Source: Deltaproteobacteria bacterium (lineage in GTDB: Bacteria; Desulfobacterota; DSM-4660; Desulfatiglandales; B25-G16). From it: a stretch of DNA of 41,347 bases. The notes under the pieces were generated by a model that saw only the letters and a list, made by a program, of their open reading frames with translations, was not told the origin of the DNA and did no database searches. Position 1 is the first letter of the stretch, and each line of letters starts with the position of its first letter. Of this stretch, positions 32,476 through 40,676 are shown piece after piece. Both the position numbers and the translations under genes were made by a program. The stretch is from assembly GCA_020349945.1 (NCBI GenBank), contig CP070704.1, positions 2,469,587-2,510,933 of the forward strand, written 5' to 3'.

Positions 32476-35013
32476 ATGAAAGGCGCCCACAAGAATTTGA
32501 ACTCTATGTACATAGCTGCCTTCGTGGCGAGCGCTTTTATTTACCTGTCTTTTCTGTCCTTCCCCTTTTTTGAGTCCCTTGAAAAGGTAATCTACGAGAT
32601 CGAAATGCGTCTTGACACGCCACGCAACCCTGGAGAGAGCAAGGTGGCTTTAGTAAATATTGACGATAAAAGTATAAGTGAGCTCGGCCAATGGCCCTGG
32701 CCAAGGCATATTATAGCTGAGATGATTACAATCTTGAAGAACAGCGGGGCAAAACTTATTGGCCTTGATATGGTCTTTAGCGAAAAAGAGCAAAACCCGG
32801 GCATCAAAGAGATAGAGAATCTTTACGCTGAAATCCTGAAGCGTGAAAAACTTCGCAGTTCAGAAGGAAAAGACAAATGGATACTATCTAAATTGAAAGA
32901 GATTGAAAAACGCATGGATAACGACAAAGTACTATCTGAGACAGTGAGGAACTCTGGAAATATAATCCTTCCAGTTATTGGCAAACTTGGGAAATACGAA
33001 ACCGAGTTAGTGATCCCCCCTGAATCATTTCTAAATAGCAGTACATTGAATAAAGATGAACTCAATATTGAAGACTACCTATCTGTCGAACAATTGACAA
33101 CCCCATTCACGGAACTGTCAAAAAGTGGTCGCGGCCTAGGGCACATAAATCTCTCCCCTAATAAGATAATGATGGGCCAGGTCCATATACCATTTATCGA
33201 TTATAGAGGGCATATTATGCCTTCTATGCCTTTGCGTCTGGCCCTTGACTATCTCAATGAGCATCCTGGGCAGGTAATAGTTAAAGATAGTGGGATCAAA
33301 GTAGGAGAAGAAGTCATTCCTATTAATAAGGGAGAGATGTTCATCAAATTCAAAGGGGGTAGACGATCCTTTCCATACTATTCCTTTGTAGATATCTTGA
33401 ACGTAAAAAAGGTTCCCGCAGTATTTGATGGCAAAATTGTCCTCATTGGCTTTACAGCCAAGGGAGGTGTTGTTGTTGACACCCCAGTAGACCCTTCTAT
33501 GCCCCGTGTAGAATTTATGGCCAATGTGATCGAGGATCTTTTGACATGGCGTTTTCTCAAACGCACGAGTACCATGATATATCTGGAGGCCTTTATCTTG
33601 CTGTTGCTGGGATTAGCCTCCTCATTTGTCCATTCCCGTTTAGGTTATCTAGACCGAACCGCAGTAACAGCCGGTTTGGTATTTCTTGTCTTTGTAACTG
33701 GTGCTAGCTTTTTTATAGCTTTTAATACATGGTTTAAGACCATTTATATAATTCTCTGTCTGGTTACCGTCTATGGAATCATAATGGGAAGAGACCTTCT
33801 ATTCATAGGTAAGTCAGTTCTATCCAAGGATGCTATTGAGGCAAATCGGATGCTTGGTATTAGCCTCCAAAAAGATGGATTACTTGATCTGGCCTTTGAA
33901 AAATTCAGAAAATGCCCCCTCGACGATGAAATGAGGGATATTATCTATAATCTCGGGCTCGATTACGAACGAAAAAGAATGATTAATAAGGCAATTTCCA
34001 TCTATGAATATATCAACACAAGAGACAAAGGTTTCAGAGATCTCAATGAACGGATACCAAAACTAAAAAAGGTACTTAGCTCCCTACCATTAGGGGCCTA
34101 TCAAGGAAAAAAGGAAGAAAAAATAGTTGTCTCAGATGACCTAGAGATTAGGCCCACTGTCGGAAGATACGAAATACTCATGGAATTGGGCAAGGGGGCA
34201 ATGGGTACTGTTTACAAAGGAAGAGATCCTAAAATCAACCGACTCTTGGCCATAAAGACAATTCGATTCTCTGATGAATTTGAGGAGAATCAGCTTAAGG
34301 AGATAAAAGATCGTTTTTTTACAGAGGCTGAGCTGGCAGGAAACCTCTTGCACCCCGGAATCGTCGCCATATTCGATGTAGGAGATGACTATGATCTCAC
34401 GTATATGGCAATGGAATTCTTAGACGGAGAGAATTTAGAGAAGTATTGCGCAAAAGAATCACTCCTTCCAATGAGAAGATTATTAGATATAATAGCTCAA
34501 ACAGCCGATGCCTTGGAGTATGCGCACAACGAAGGTGTAATTCATAGGGACATAAAACCAGCAAATATAATGCTTCTAAAAAATGGCAAAATAAAGGTAA
34601 CTGATTTTGGAATAGCAAAATCAGTATCCTCTTCAAAAACCAGAAGTGGAATCATACTTGGCACACCAAACTATATGTCACCTGAACAGATTAGGGGCGG
34701 CGAGATAGACGCCAGATCAGACTTATTCTCACTTGGTGTCCTTTTCTTTCAGTTGCTAACTGGAGAGTTACCATTCAGGGGGGAAAACCTGAATAGCCTT
34801 TTCTACCAGATTACCCAGGTAAAGCACCCTTCAGCTCGTAAAATAAATCCGAGGGTTATGAAACCGTGTGAACAGATAATTGACAAACTCTTAGCCAAAA
34901 ACCCAGATGATAGATTCCAACGTGCGAGGGACCTTGCCAGGTATTCAAGAATACTGGCCAATAAAATAGACATCTTATGGGCGCGAAAGAACGAACAGAA
35001 TAGTAGTCGCTAA
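32476..35013 (+). CDS. CHASE2-domain receptor serine/threonine protein kinase
   Basis: 845 residues. One transmembrane helix at ~11-32, an extracytoplasmic CHASE2 sensor ~35-365 (VALVNIDDKSISELGQWPWP, GLDMVFSE, GRGLGHINL, VLIGFTAKGG, PRVEFMANVIEDLL), three helices ~366-445, a TPR-like helical linker ~455-545, and a C-terminal kinase ~563-825. The kinase has every key residue: GKGAMGTVYKG, AIK Lys, HRDIKPANIML, DFGIAKS, a Ser/Thr-rich activation loop, GTPNYMSPEQI and DLFSLGVL. So it should be active. The orientation differs from PknB-type receptors, whose kinase is N-terminal. The ligand is unknown. It heads an operon with a PP2C phosphatase (15 bases later) and an FHA protein. Confidence 0.95.
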   Translation: MKGAHKNLNSMYIAAFVASAFIYLSFLSFPFFESLEKVIYEIEMRLDTPRNPGESKVALVNIDDKSISELGQWPWPRHIIAEMITILKNSGAKLIGLDMVFSEKEQNPGIKEIENLYAEILKREKLRSSEGKDKWILSKLKEIEKRMDNDKVLSETVRNSGNIILPVIGKLGKYETELVIPPESFLNSSTLNKDELNIEDYLSVEQLTTPFTELSKSGRGLGHINLSPNKIMMGQVHIPFIDYRGHIMPSMPLRLALDYLNEHPGQVIVKDSGIKVGEEVIPINKGEMFIKFKGGRRSFPYYSFVDILNVKKVPAVFDGKIVLIGFTAKGGVVVDTPVDPSMPRVEFMANVIEDLLTWRFLKRTSTMIYLEAFILLLLGLASSFVHSRLGYLDRTAVTAGLVFLVFVTGASFFIAFNTWFKTIYIILCLVTVYGIIMGRDLLFIGKSVLSKDAIEANRMLGISLQKDGLLDLAFEKFRKCPLDDEMRDIIYNLGLDYERKRMINKAISIYEYINTRDKGFRDLNERIPKLKKVLSSLPLGAYQGKKEEKIVVSDDLEIRPTVGRYEILMELGKGAMGTVYKGRDPKINRLLAIKTIRFSDEFEENQLKEIKDRFFTEAELAGNLLHPGIVAIFDVGDDYDLTYMAMEFLDGENLEKYCAKESLLPMRRLLDIIAQTADALEYAHNEGVIHRDIKPANIMLLKNGKIKVTDFGIAKSVSSSKTRSGIILGTPNYMSPEQIRGGEIDARSDLFSLGVLFFQLLTGELPFRGENLNSLFYQITQVKHPSARKINPRVMKPCEQIIDKLLAKNPDDRFQRARDLARYSRILANKIDILWARKNEQNSSR

Positions 35014-35028
35014 AAATACGGCAAAACA

Positions 35029-35850
35029 TTGAAGATTACAGCTGCTAGCCTTACAGACACAGGCCTCCAGAGGGAAGCTAACGAAGATTGTTTTGCGATG
35101 GATAACTCCACTGGCTTATATGTAGTGGCTGACGGTATGGGAGGCCACTTGGCTGGAGAGATTGCCAGCAAGGTTGCCGTGAAGATAATCAAGAAAACCG
35201 TTAACCACTGGATTACGAAGAACAGCCCTGAGGATGAACTATTTGACTTTCCGGATAGCACTTTGAGCAGAAAGGGTAACTATATATTAAGCAGTATAAA
35301 GTTAGCGAACAGGGTCATATACGAGATGTCAAGAGAATATACTGAATACAAGGGGATGGGAACAACGATCGGGGTCCTGGGGATAATGCCATCTAGTGTA
35401 ATTGCTGCCAACGTTGGCGACAGCAGGATCTATCTCATAAGAGGGGGCACAATCGAGCTTCTCTCTAAGGAGCATAGCATGGTAACTGAACAGTTAGAGC
35501 TTGGGCTCATCTCTCAGGAAGAGGCGAAAAACTCTCCTTTAAAACATGTACTTACGAGGAACCTCGGATCCTTAGTTACTGTTGATGTGGACGTTTTCGA
35601 AATTGAGCCTATGAATAATGATCGCTTTTTGCTCTGCACTGATGGGTTAACAGACCTTGTATCAGACAATGAGATACTAAGCGCTATCAAAAACGGAGAC
35701 AACCCCGAGCATCTCTGTCAGCAACTTGTTTCCGAGGCGAATGAGAGGGGTGGTCATGATAATATCACTGTGTCTTTAATATTCGTAAATAAACAGGATG
35801 ATGAAAGGCAGGGAATCATAAGAAAATTTTGGTACCTCTTTAAAAAATAA
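35029..35850 (+). CDS. PP2C-type serine/threonine phosphatase
   Basis: 273 residues, cytoplasmic. Motifs of the metal-dependent phosphatase family are all present: TDTGLQREANEDCFA, VVADGMGGHLAGE, GMGTTIGV, VGDSRIYLIRGG, CTDGLTDLV and GGHDNITV, with the metal-binding aspartates. It should reverse the phosphorylation made by the kinase encoded 15 bases upstream. The start is TTG 35029 (KITAASLTDTG); no strong ribosome binding site is seen, consistent with translational coupling. Confidence 0.94.
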   Translation: MKITAASLTDTGLQREANEDCFAMDNSTGLYVVADGMGGHLAGEIASKVAVKIIKKTVNHWITKNSPEDELFDFPDSTLSRKGNYILSSIKLANRVIYEMSREYTEYKGMGTTIGVLGIMPSSVIAANVGDSRIYLIRGGTIELLSKEHSMVTEQLELGLISQEEAKNSPLKHVLTRNLGSLVTVDVDVFEIEPMNNDRFLLCTDGLTDLVSDNEILSAIKNGDNPEHLCQQLVSEANERGGHDNITVSLIFVNKQDDERQGIIRKFWYLFKK

Positions 35851-35893
35851 AAAGCAACGGCTTTTTTATTAACCACAAAAAGGGACTAATATT

Positions 35894-36613
35894 ATGGCGC
35901 GGCTTATATTAGTATTCAATAAGAAGGTGATTAGAGATTATCCTTTCATCAAAGAAAGCATGACTGTTGGACGGAATGAGGAAAATGATATGGTAATTGA
36001 TAATCTGGCAGTATCTGGTTTCCATGCCAGGATAGATAGAACTGGAGATACTTATATCCTTACCGACTTACAGAGTACAAACGGAACATTCGTTAATGAT
36101 AGGAAAATAATTTCTTATAAATTGCAACACAAGGATAAGATAACTATCGGCAAGCATATGGTTTTCTTTGCTATGTCCCAAGAGGAACAGGCCAAAGCTA
36201 AGAAGACAAAGGTTGACAGGACCATGATCCTAGACACGGCCAAGCATAAGGACCTATTAGCGAAAGAGGCTGAGAAAAAAGGTATAGATATAGCGGCTCA
36301 AAAAGAAAAAATTGGTGTCATAAGCTTCATTGACAGCTCCGATCACGGCGAAATTAAACTTAGCAAGAAGCTAACCAAGATTGGAAAAGCGGAAACCTCG
36401 GAAATAAGACTTCGCGGTTTTCTCATGCCTCCTACTGCAGCTACTATTAGCCGCAGACCAAATGGTTATGCTATTACCTCAACAAGTGGGACTAAAGTAA
36501 AGGTGAATAATCAGTTGATAAAAGAGAGCCATTACCTAAAAGATTTCGATACGATTAAGATAGCATCATACAAGTTCCAATTCTATACCCGAGAAAGTGA
36601 GAATGAAAAATAA
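35894..36613 (+). CDS. Tandem FHA-domain protein
   Basis: 239 residues. FHA 1, ~1-95, has the full phosphothreonine pocket: VGRNEENDM, Ser/His in VSGFHARI, and STNGTFVND. A charged linker follows (EEQAKAKKTK...), with a Thr-containing stretch (DRTMILDTAKH) that could be a phosphosite. FHA 2, ~135-235, keeps the fold (IGKAETSEIRL, SGTKVKVNNQLI, DTIKIASYKFQF) but has Lys for the pocket Arg and lacks the SxxH and NG motifs, so it probably does not bind phosphothreonine. It closes the kinase-phosphatase operon and is the likely effector or reader. A short A/T hairpin at 35849-35866 may weaken read-through. ATG 35894 has AGGGA upstream. Confidence 0.9.
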   Translation: MARLILVFNKKVIRDYPFIKESMTVGRNEENDMVIDNLAVSGFHARIDRTGDTYILTDLQSTNGTFVNDRKIISYKLQHKDKITIGKHMVFFAMSQEEQAKAKKTKVDRTMILDTAKHKDLLAKEAEKKGIDIAAQKEKIGVISFIDSSDHGEIKLSKKLTKIGKAETSEIRLRGFLMPPTAATISRRPNGYAITSTSGTKVKVNNQLIKESHYLKDFDTIKIASYKFQFYTRESENEK

Positions 36614-36938
36614 GGTAGGTGGAAAAATGAGATAAAAAGTCCATATACTTTATTCAGCTCTTAGTATATCTATGGCAGATTCAGCCCTGAAATGGTCAGA
36701 CAGCTCTCAACAATTACCTCCCGTGTTAAAGATTGAGGCAACCTCCCAGCCGGTAAAGAGATACCATTTTTTAACAAAAAATGAAACGAACAGCATTATT
36801 CCTCAGGCAAGAAGAGAAGTGGGACTTGGAACCTTGTAATCTTTGACTATGATAAAGGAAAGACAAACCGAATCGATAAGTTAGAATGAGGAGAGTGATC
36901 TAAGATTAACTGATAGGAAAAATTGCTAAAGGGTGACC
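36614..36938. other. Intergenic stretch, possible gene remnant
   Basis: No gene is confidently supported. A 55-codon plus-strand frame (36672-36839) and, in another frame just after it, text such as WNLVIFDYDKGKTNRIDK look protein-like. They could be pieces of a frameshifted small gene, or chance. No clear terminator for the FHA gene is seen. Confidence 0.3.
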
Positions 36939-37202
36939 TTACTTCTTTGGCCTCGCTAATGATTTAAGCCTTTCATCTATCATTTCCTTCAATCTCTTTT
37001 CTATCTCCTGTTTTGAAAAGGTATTCTTACAGTGTGTGCACTGGTAAGTCACTTTTGTAAGCTCATCATATATGAGATCATCTGAAAAATTTACTCCTCG
37101 GAAGTTTACGGAAAAATTGCAGATCCGAATAAAATTTTTATTCCTACACTTGTCACACAAAAAATAATCCTCGGCAATATTAAGGTCTCCAAAAAAATGC
37201 AT
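36939..37202 (-). CDS. Small zinc-binding protein, function unknown
   Basis: 87 residues with two CxxC knuckles (Cys16/Cys19 in FLCDKC and Cys55/Cys58 in YQCTHC) about 36 residues apart, consistent with one zinc ribbon, and a basic helical C-terminus (EIEKRLKEMIDERLKSLA). No membrane segment. ATG at 37200-37202 has GGGAGCC before it as a modest ribosome binding site. I do not recognise a named family. Confidence 0.7.
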   Translation of the reverse strand: MHFFGDLNIAEDYFLCDKCRNKNFIRICNFSVNFRGVNFSDDLIYDELTKVTYQCTHCKNTFSKQEIEKRLKEMIDERLKSLARPKK

Positions 37203-37746
37203 GGCTCCCTACCGATTGTCTAAGCCCTTTTAAAAAGCTTAAACGAGGCTTTCAACCTCGCTTAAAGTGACTGGTTCTTTCGCCTTACCATAACTGATCC
37301 AGCCTTCCTTTTAACAGGGTAAATCTTCTTATCCAATCGAGTCTCTTTTGTCAAAGAAAATATTGTTACCGGCCCTGTATTATTGAAGCTTTCGGAATTC
37401 ATACAACTCACTTAAGATCTTGAATTCTTAATGGGAACGTGTTTGTGCTATCAGTACTACATGATACAGTGTTGGAACAAAGGAATACCGGGCAGCGAAG
37501 GTGAAAAAAATCATATTTTATATGTTTTCTTAACCTTTAATCCCATCGCCCCACTGCCCTCTGCCTTAGATGGATGAGGAAGGCGAAGTAGATCTGGAAA
37601 AAGCAATAAATCTAATCAACCCTTTTTTAGCTAGAACAGAAAAAACCCCCAAAGGCAATTAAGTTCTTGAATGACGTTTTTTGTTGTGTTAAAAGAATCA
37701 CGGTAACCAGTCTTTAAAGATAAGATAAAAGATTAAGGAGGGAAAA
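37203..37746. other. Intergenic stretch with a hairpin and a promoter
   Basis: About 540 bases between divergent genes. A hairpin at 37239-37265 pairs TTAAACGAGG with CCTCGCTTAA (one A-C mismatch on this strand, a G-U pair on the other). A 30-codon frame at 37570 (MDEEGEVDLEKAINLINPF) looks acidic and helical but is not supported. TTGAAT (37667-37672), 17-base spacer, TAAAAG (37690-37695) is a plausible promoter for the next gene. Confidence 0.45.
37667..37695 (+). promoter_or_regulatory. Predicted promoter for the small membrane protein
   Basis: TTGAAT, 17-base spacer, TAAAAG, ~45 bases upstream of the ATG at 37747. Confidence 0.45.
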
Positions 37747-38013
37747 ATGGCAGCTTTAGTTGGTGGTTTGATATCGTTGGTGTTGGGTATTATAGGGATT
37801 ATTATCTGGTGGGGATATTTCGTTAAGGCGTTAGCGGCTGGAATACCTGCTTTACTTATCTTAGGCGGTGCCTTAGCCACCTATCTTGGCATTGAAGAAT
37901 GGAAAGACAAAAGAAGTGCAGAGAAATTTGAAAAAGAACCTGATACAAATAAACTAAAGGAAGAGGTAAAAAGCATTAAAAAGGAGGTAGAGCATCTTAA
38001 GAAAGAGGAATAA
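37747..38013 (+). CDS. Small two-helix membrane protein with coiled-coil tail
   Basis: 88 residues. Two hydrophobic helices (~4-22 and ~27-48) rich in Gly/Ile/Ala are followed by a charged helical tail (~50-88) of Lys/Glu heptad character, likely a cytoplasmic coiled coil. The ribosome binding site AGGAGGG at 37736-37742 is nearly perfect, which suggests high expression. Function unknown. It converges with ndk. Confidence 0.75.
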   Translation: MAALVGGLISLVLGIIGIIIWWGYFVKALAAGIPALLILGGALATYLGIEEWKDKRSAEKFEKEPDTNKLKEEVKSIKKEVEHLKKEE

Positions 38014-38055
38014 CTCGAACCCTCGTTTAAGATATAGGGAAATCCGTGAGAGATG

Positions 38056-38475
38056 TTATCTCTTGAAGATTTCCAATTCATTAAAGAAATAGGATATCTC
38101 AAACGCAGCACTTTCGGGGCTATCTGACCCATGAACAACATTTTTTTCAATATCTGTTGCATAGTCGTGTCTAATGGTGCCTTTGGCAGCCTCCCTATAG
38201 TCGGTAGCCCCCATTAATTTCCTATAGGCGTTAATAACCCTTTTACCCTCCAGGACCATTACCACACATGGACCGGAAGACATGAAACGGGTAACACTTT
38301 CATAAAATGGCTTGCCAGCATGCACCTTGTAAAAACCCCTCGCCTGGTCTTCTGTCATCCAGATCATCCTTAGAGCCAAGATATTTATACCTTCTCTTTC
38401 CAACCGCCCGATGATCTCACCTATAAGGGCTCTTGCCACGCCATCCGGTTTAATTATAGCCAATGTCCTTTCCAT
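38056..38475 (-). CDS. ndk: Nucleoside-diphosphate kinase
   Basis: Balances NTP pools by phosphate transfer via a phosphohistidine. 139 residues, standard length. ERTLAIIKPDGVAR at the N-terminus, catalytic His115 in NVVHGSDSPESA, and IRHDYA. ATG at 38473-38475 has AAGGAG 7 bases upstream. A promoter is predicted just upstream. Confidence 0.97.
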   Translation of the reverse strand: MERTLAIIKPDGVARALIGEIIGRLEREGINILALRMIWMTEDQARGFYKVHAGKPFYESVTRFMSSGPCVVMVLEGKRVINAYRKLMGATDYREAAKGTIRHDYATDIEKNVVHGSDSPESAAFEISYFFNELEIFKR

Positions 38476-38495
38476 TTGAATCTCCTTCTGACTAA

Positions 38496-38525
38496 TTTAT
38501 AACTCACAGGGTCAGGGACCGGCAA
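38496..38525 (-). promoter_or_regulatory. Predicted promoter for ndk
   Basis: Minus-strand TTGCCG, 18-base spacer, TATAAA, ending ~20 bases before the ndk start. Confidence 0.45.
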
Positions 38526-38916
38526 TTTCATGTAAGCTCAGGGGTAATATGACACCAAATATCCCATGAACAAGAGATCCGTCAAGCAAAAAGCAGAACG
38601 CCACCGGGCACTTCCTGGAACTGGTCTGGGACAAGTGAGATATAGTATGCTATATGGTTTTCAAAATTTCGGGAGTAAAAAATTGCTAACATTCAAAAGT
38701 TGTGGCATGCTTCTCCGAATCAACCCTTAAAGATCTGGCTGCTGTCAGCAAAAGGGGAATTCTTCAAGGCATCGTCTTTCGAAAACAGGCCTATCCGTTG
38801 GACAAGGGATATTGAGAGATCATCGCCTTCGTCCAATAATGTGTGACGGCAGAAATTTTGAAGGTCATCAAAGGATTGCAGCGACTTTTTAACAAACCAA
38901 TACGGGGTATTGAATA
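38526..38916. other. Intergenic stretch upstream of the ETF-QO gene
   Basis: No complete gene. A small palindrome ATATAG-TATG-CTATAT lies at 38640-38655. Just before the ETF-QO start, a frame reading VTAEILKVIKGLQRLFNKPI ends in a TAG at 38915-38917; it opens only ~25 codons earlier and so is a fragment or chance. Confidence 0.35.
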
Positions 38917-40620
38917 GTGGAAGAAGAAAAAGAGATCATAGAATTAGACGTACTCTTCGTAGGTGGAGGTATAGCCTGTCTCAGTGGCGCCCTCCATCTC
39001 GCGAATCTCATAGGGGAACACAACAAGAAGGTTGAACAGGAAGGAAAAGGTAAAAGACTTGATGAAGCCACGATTGCCCTGCTCGAAAAAGGGGCTGATG
39101 TAGGCTCACATAGCATTTCTGGGGCCATCATGGATCCTGTTGCCCTCAGAGAGCTTATCCCTGACTTTCTGGAGAAAGGTGTACCAGTTGAGAGTGAGAT
39201 TACAAAAGAGGAACTGTGTCTCTTAACGAAGAAGGGCAGGATTAAGTCTCCTATAATACCCCCTCCACTCAAGAACCACGGCAACTACATCGTCTCACTT
39301 TCAAAGCTGGCTAACTGGCTTGGTAAGTTGGTTGAGGAAAACGGGGTTGATATCTTTTGCGGTTTTGCAGGAACAGAGATACTCTATGAAGGTAATAGGG
39401 TGATTGGAGTAAGGACAGGCGACAAAGGCGTAGATCCAGATGGGAATAGGAAGGCAAACTTCGAACCAGGAATCGATTTACATAGCAAGGTCACTGTATT
39501 TGGGGAGGGCTCAAGAGGAAACCTAACTAAGAGCCTAATCAAAAACTTGAAATTAGACAAAGGGAAAAATCCACAGACGTACGTAATTGGAGTCAAAGAG
39601 GTCTGGGAGGTTTCAGAGGAAAGGTTCAAGCCAGGACAGGCTGTTCATACAATGGGGTACCCCCTTAAGAGCAGTACATACGGTGGAGGTTTTATCTATG
39701 GGATGGAAAACAACATGGTCTCAGTGGGCTTGTTAACTGGACTAGACTGTGAAGACCCGTTCCTGGACCCGCATCTTGAATTTCAAAAATTCAAACTCCA
39801 TCCTTTCGTTGCTGAGATATTGAAAGACGGCAACCTAATCCAATATGGGGCAAAAACAGTGCCAGTGGGAGGATATTTTTCTATTCCAAGAAGTGCCTTT
39901 GATGGGGGGGTAATTGTCGGAGACTCCGCCAGTCTATTCATCAGCCAAAAGATCAAGGGGATACACATTGCCATGAAATCAGGAATGCTCGCCGCTGAAA
40001 CGATCTTAGATGCCCTTTTAAAAGGTGATTTCTCTGCTGCCCAGCTTGAGAATTACCAAACGTCTCTCCATAAAAGCTACATAGGAAGGGAGCTTTACAA
40101 GGTGCGTAACTTTCATCAGGCATTTCAGAAGGGCTTGTGGGTAGGGCTGACTAGGGCAGGATTCCAGCATATCTTCGGTGGCAGGATTTTGAAGGGAAGG
40201 CTCTCTTCAGGGCCCGATTTCCTCCATCAAAAAAAGGTAACTGATCTCTATGGTACTGATTCACCAACAGATGAACAAAAAGGGATAATAAGATTTGACG
40301 GAAAGAGGACCTTTGATAAGGCATCTGATGTGTATTATTCGGGAACAATCCATGAAGAACAACAGCCAGCGCACCTCAAGATAGTTGATCCTAACATCTG
40401 CTATACTGAGTGTAGCGAAGAATACCAGAACCCATGCACAAGGTTTTGTCCAACCAATGTCTATGAGATAGAAATCGATGAGGCGACCGGCAAGCGTAAT
40501 ATGAAACTAAATTTTTCTAACTGCGTCCATTGTAAGACCTGCGACATAAAAGATCCCTACGAGAATATCATATGGGTACCACCAGAAGGTGGGGGAGGCC
40601 CGAAATATTCAATTATGTAG
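38917..40620 (+). CDS. Electron transfer flavoprotein:quinone oxidoreductase
   Basis: Membrane-associated FAD/4Fe-4S enzyme that passes electrons from ETF (fatty-acid or amino-acid oxidation) to the quinone pool. 567 residues. Family motifs: FAD-binding N-terminus VLFVGGGIACLSGALHLA, KGADVGSHSISGAIMDP, GVRTGDKGVD, HTMGYPL, GGFIYGME, and the ferredoxin-like C-terminus with CP, NCVHCKTCDIKDP and WVPPEGGGGPKYS. The dinucleotide motif is GxGxxC: Cys21 replaces the third Gly (TGT versus GGT, one base). The start is GTG 38917 with GGGG ~10 bases upstream. etfA/etfB are not in the window. Confidence 0.95.
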   Translation: MEEEKEIIELDVLFVGGGIACLSGALHLANLIGEHNKKVEQEGKGKRLDEATIALLEKGADVGSHSISGAIMDPVALRELIPDFLEKGVPVESEITKEELCLLTKKGRIKSPIIPPPLKNHGNYIVSLSKLANWLGKLVEENGVDIFCGFAGTEILYEGNRVIGVRTGDKGVDPDGNRKANFEPGIDLHSKVTVFGEGSRGNLTKSLIKNLKLDKGKNPQTYVIGVKEVWEVSEERFKPGQAVHTMGYPLKSSTYGGGFIYGMENNMVSVGLLTGLDCEDPFLDPHLEFQKFKLHPFVAEILKDGNLIQYGAKTVPVGGYFSIPRSAFDGGVIVGDSASLFISQKIKGIHIAMKSGMLAAETILDALLKGDFSAAQLENYQTSLHKSYIGRELYKVRNFHQAFQKGLWVGLTRAGFQHIFGGRILKGRLSSGPDFLHQKKVTDLYGTDSPTDEQKGIIRFDGKRTFDKASDVYYSGTIHEEQQPAHLKIVDPNICYTECSEEYQNPCTRFCPTNVYEIEIDEATGKRNMKLNFSNCVHCKTCDIKDPYENIIWVPPEGGGGPKYSIM

Positions 40621-40676
40621 AAAGCCTGGTAAAACCCACTTTCAGCTTGACTCACGTGATCTTACAGGGAACCTTG

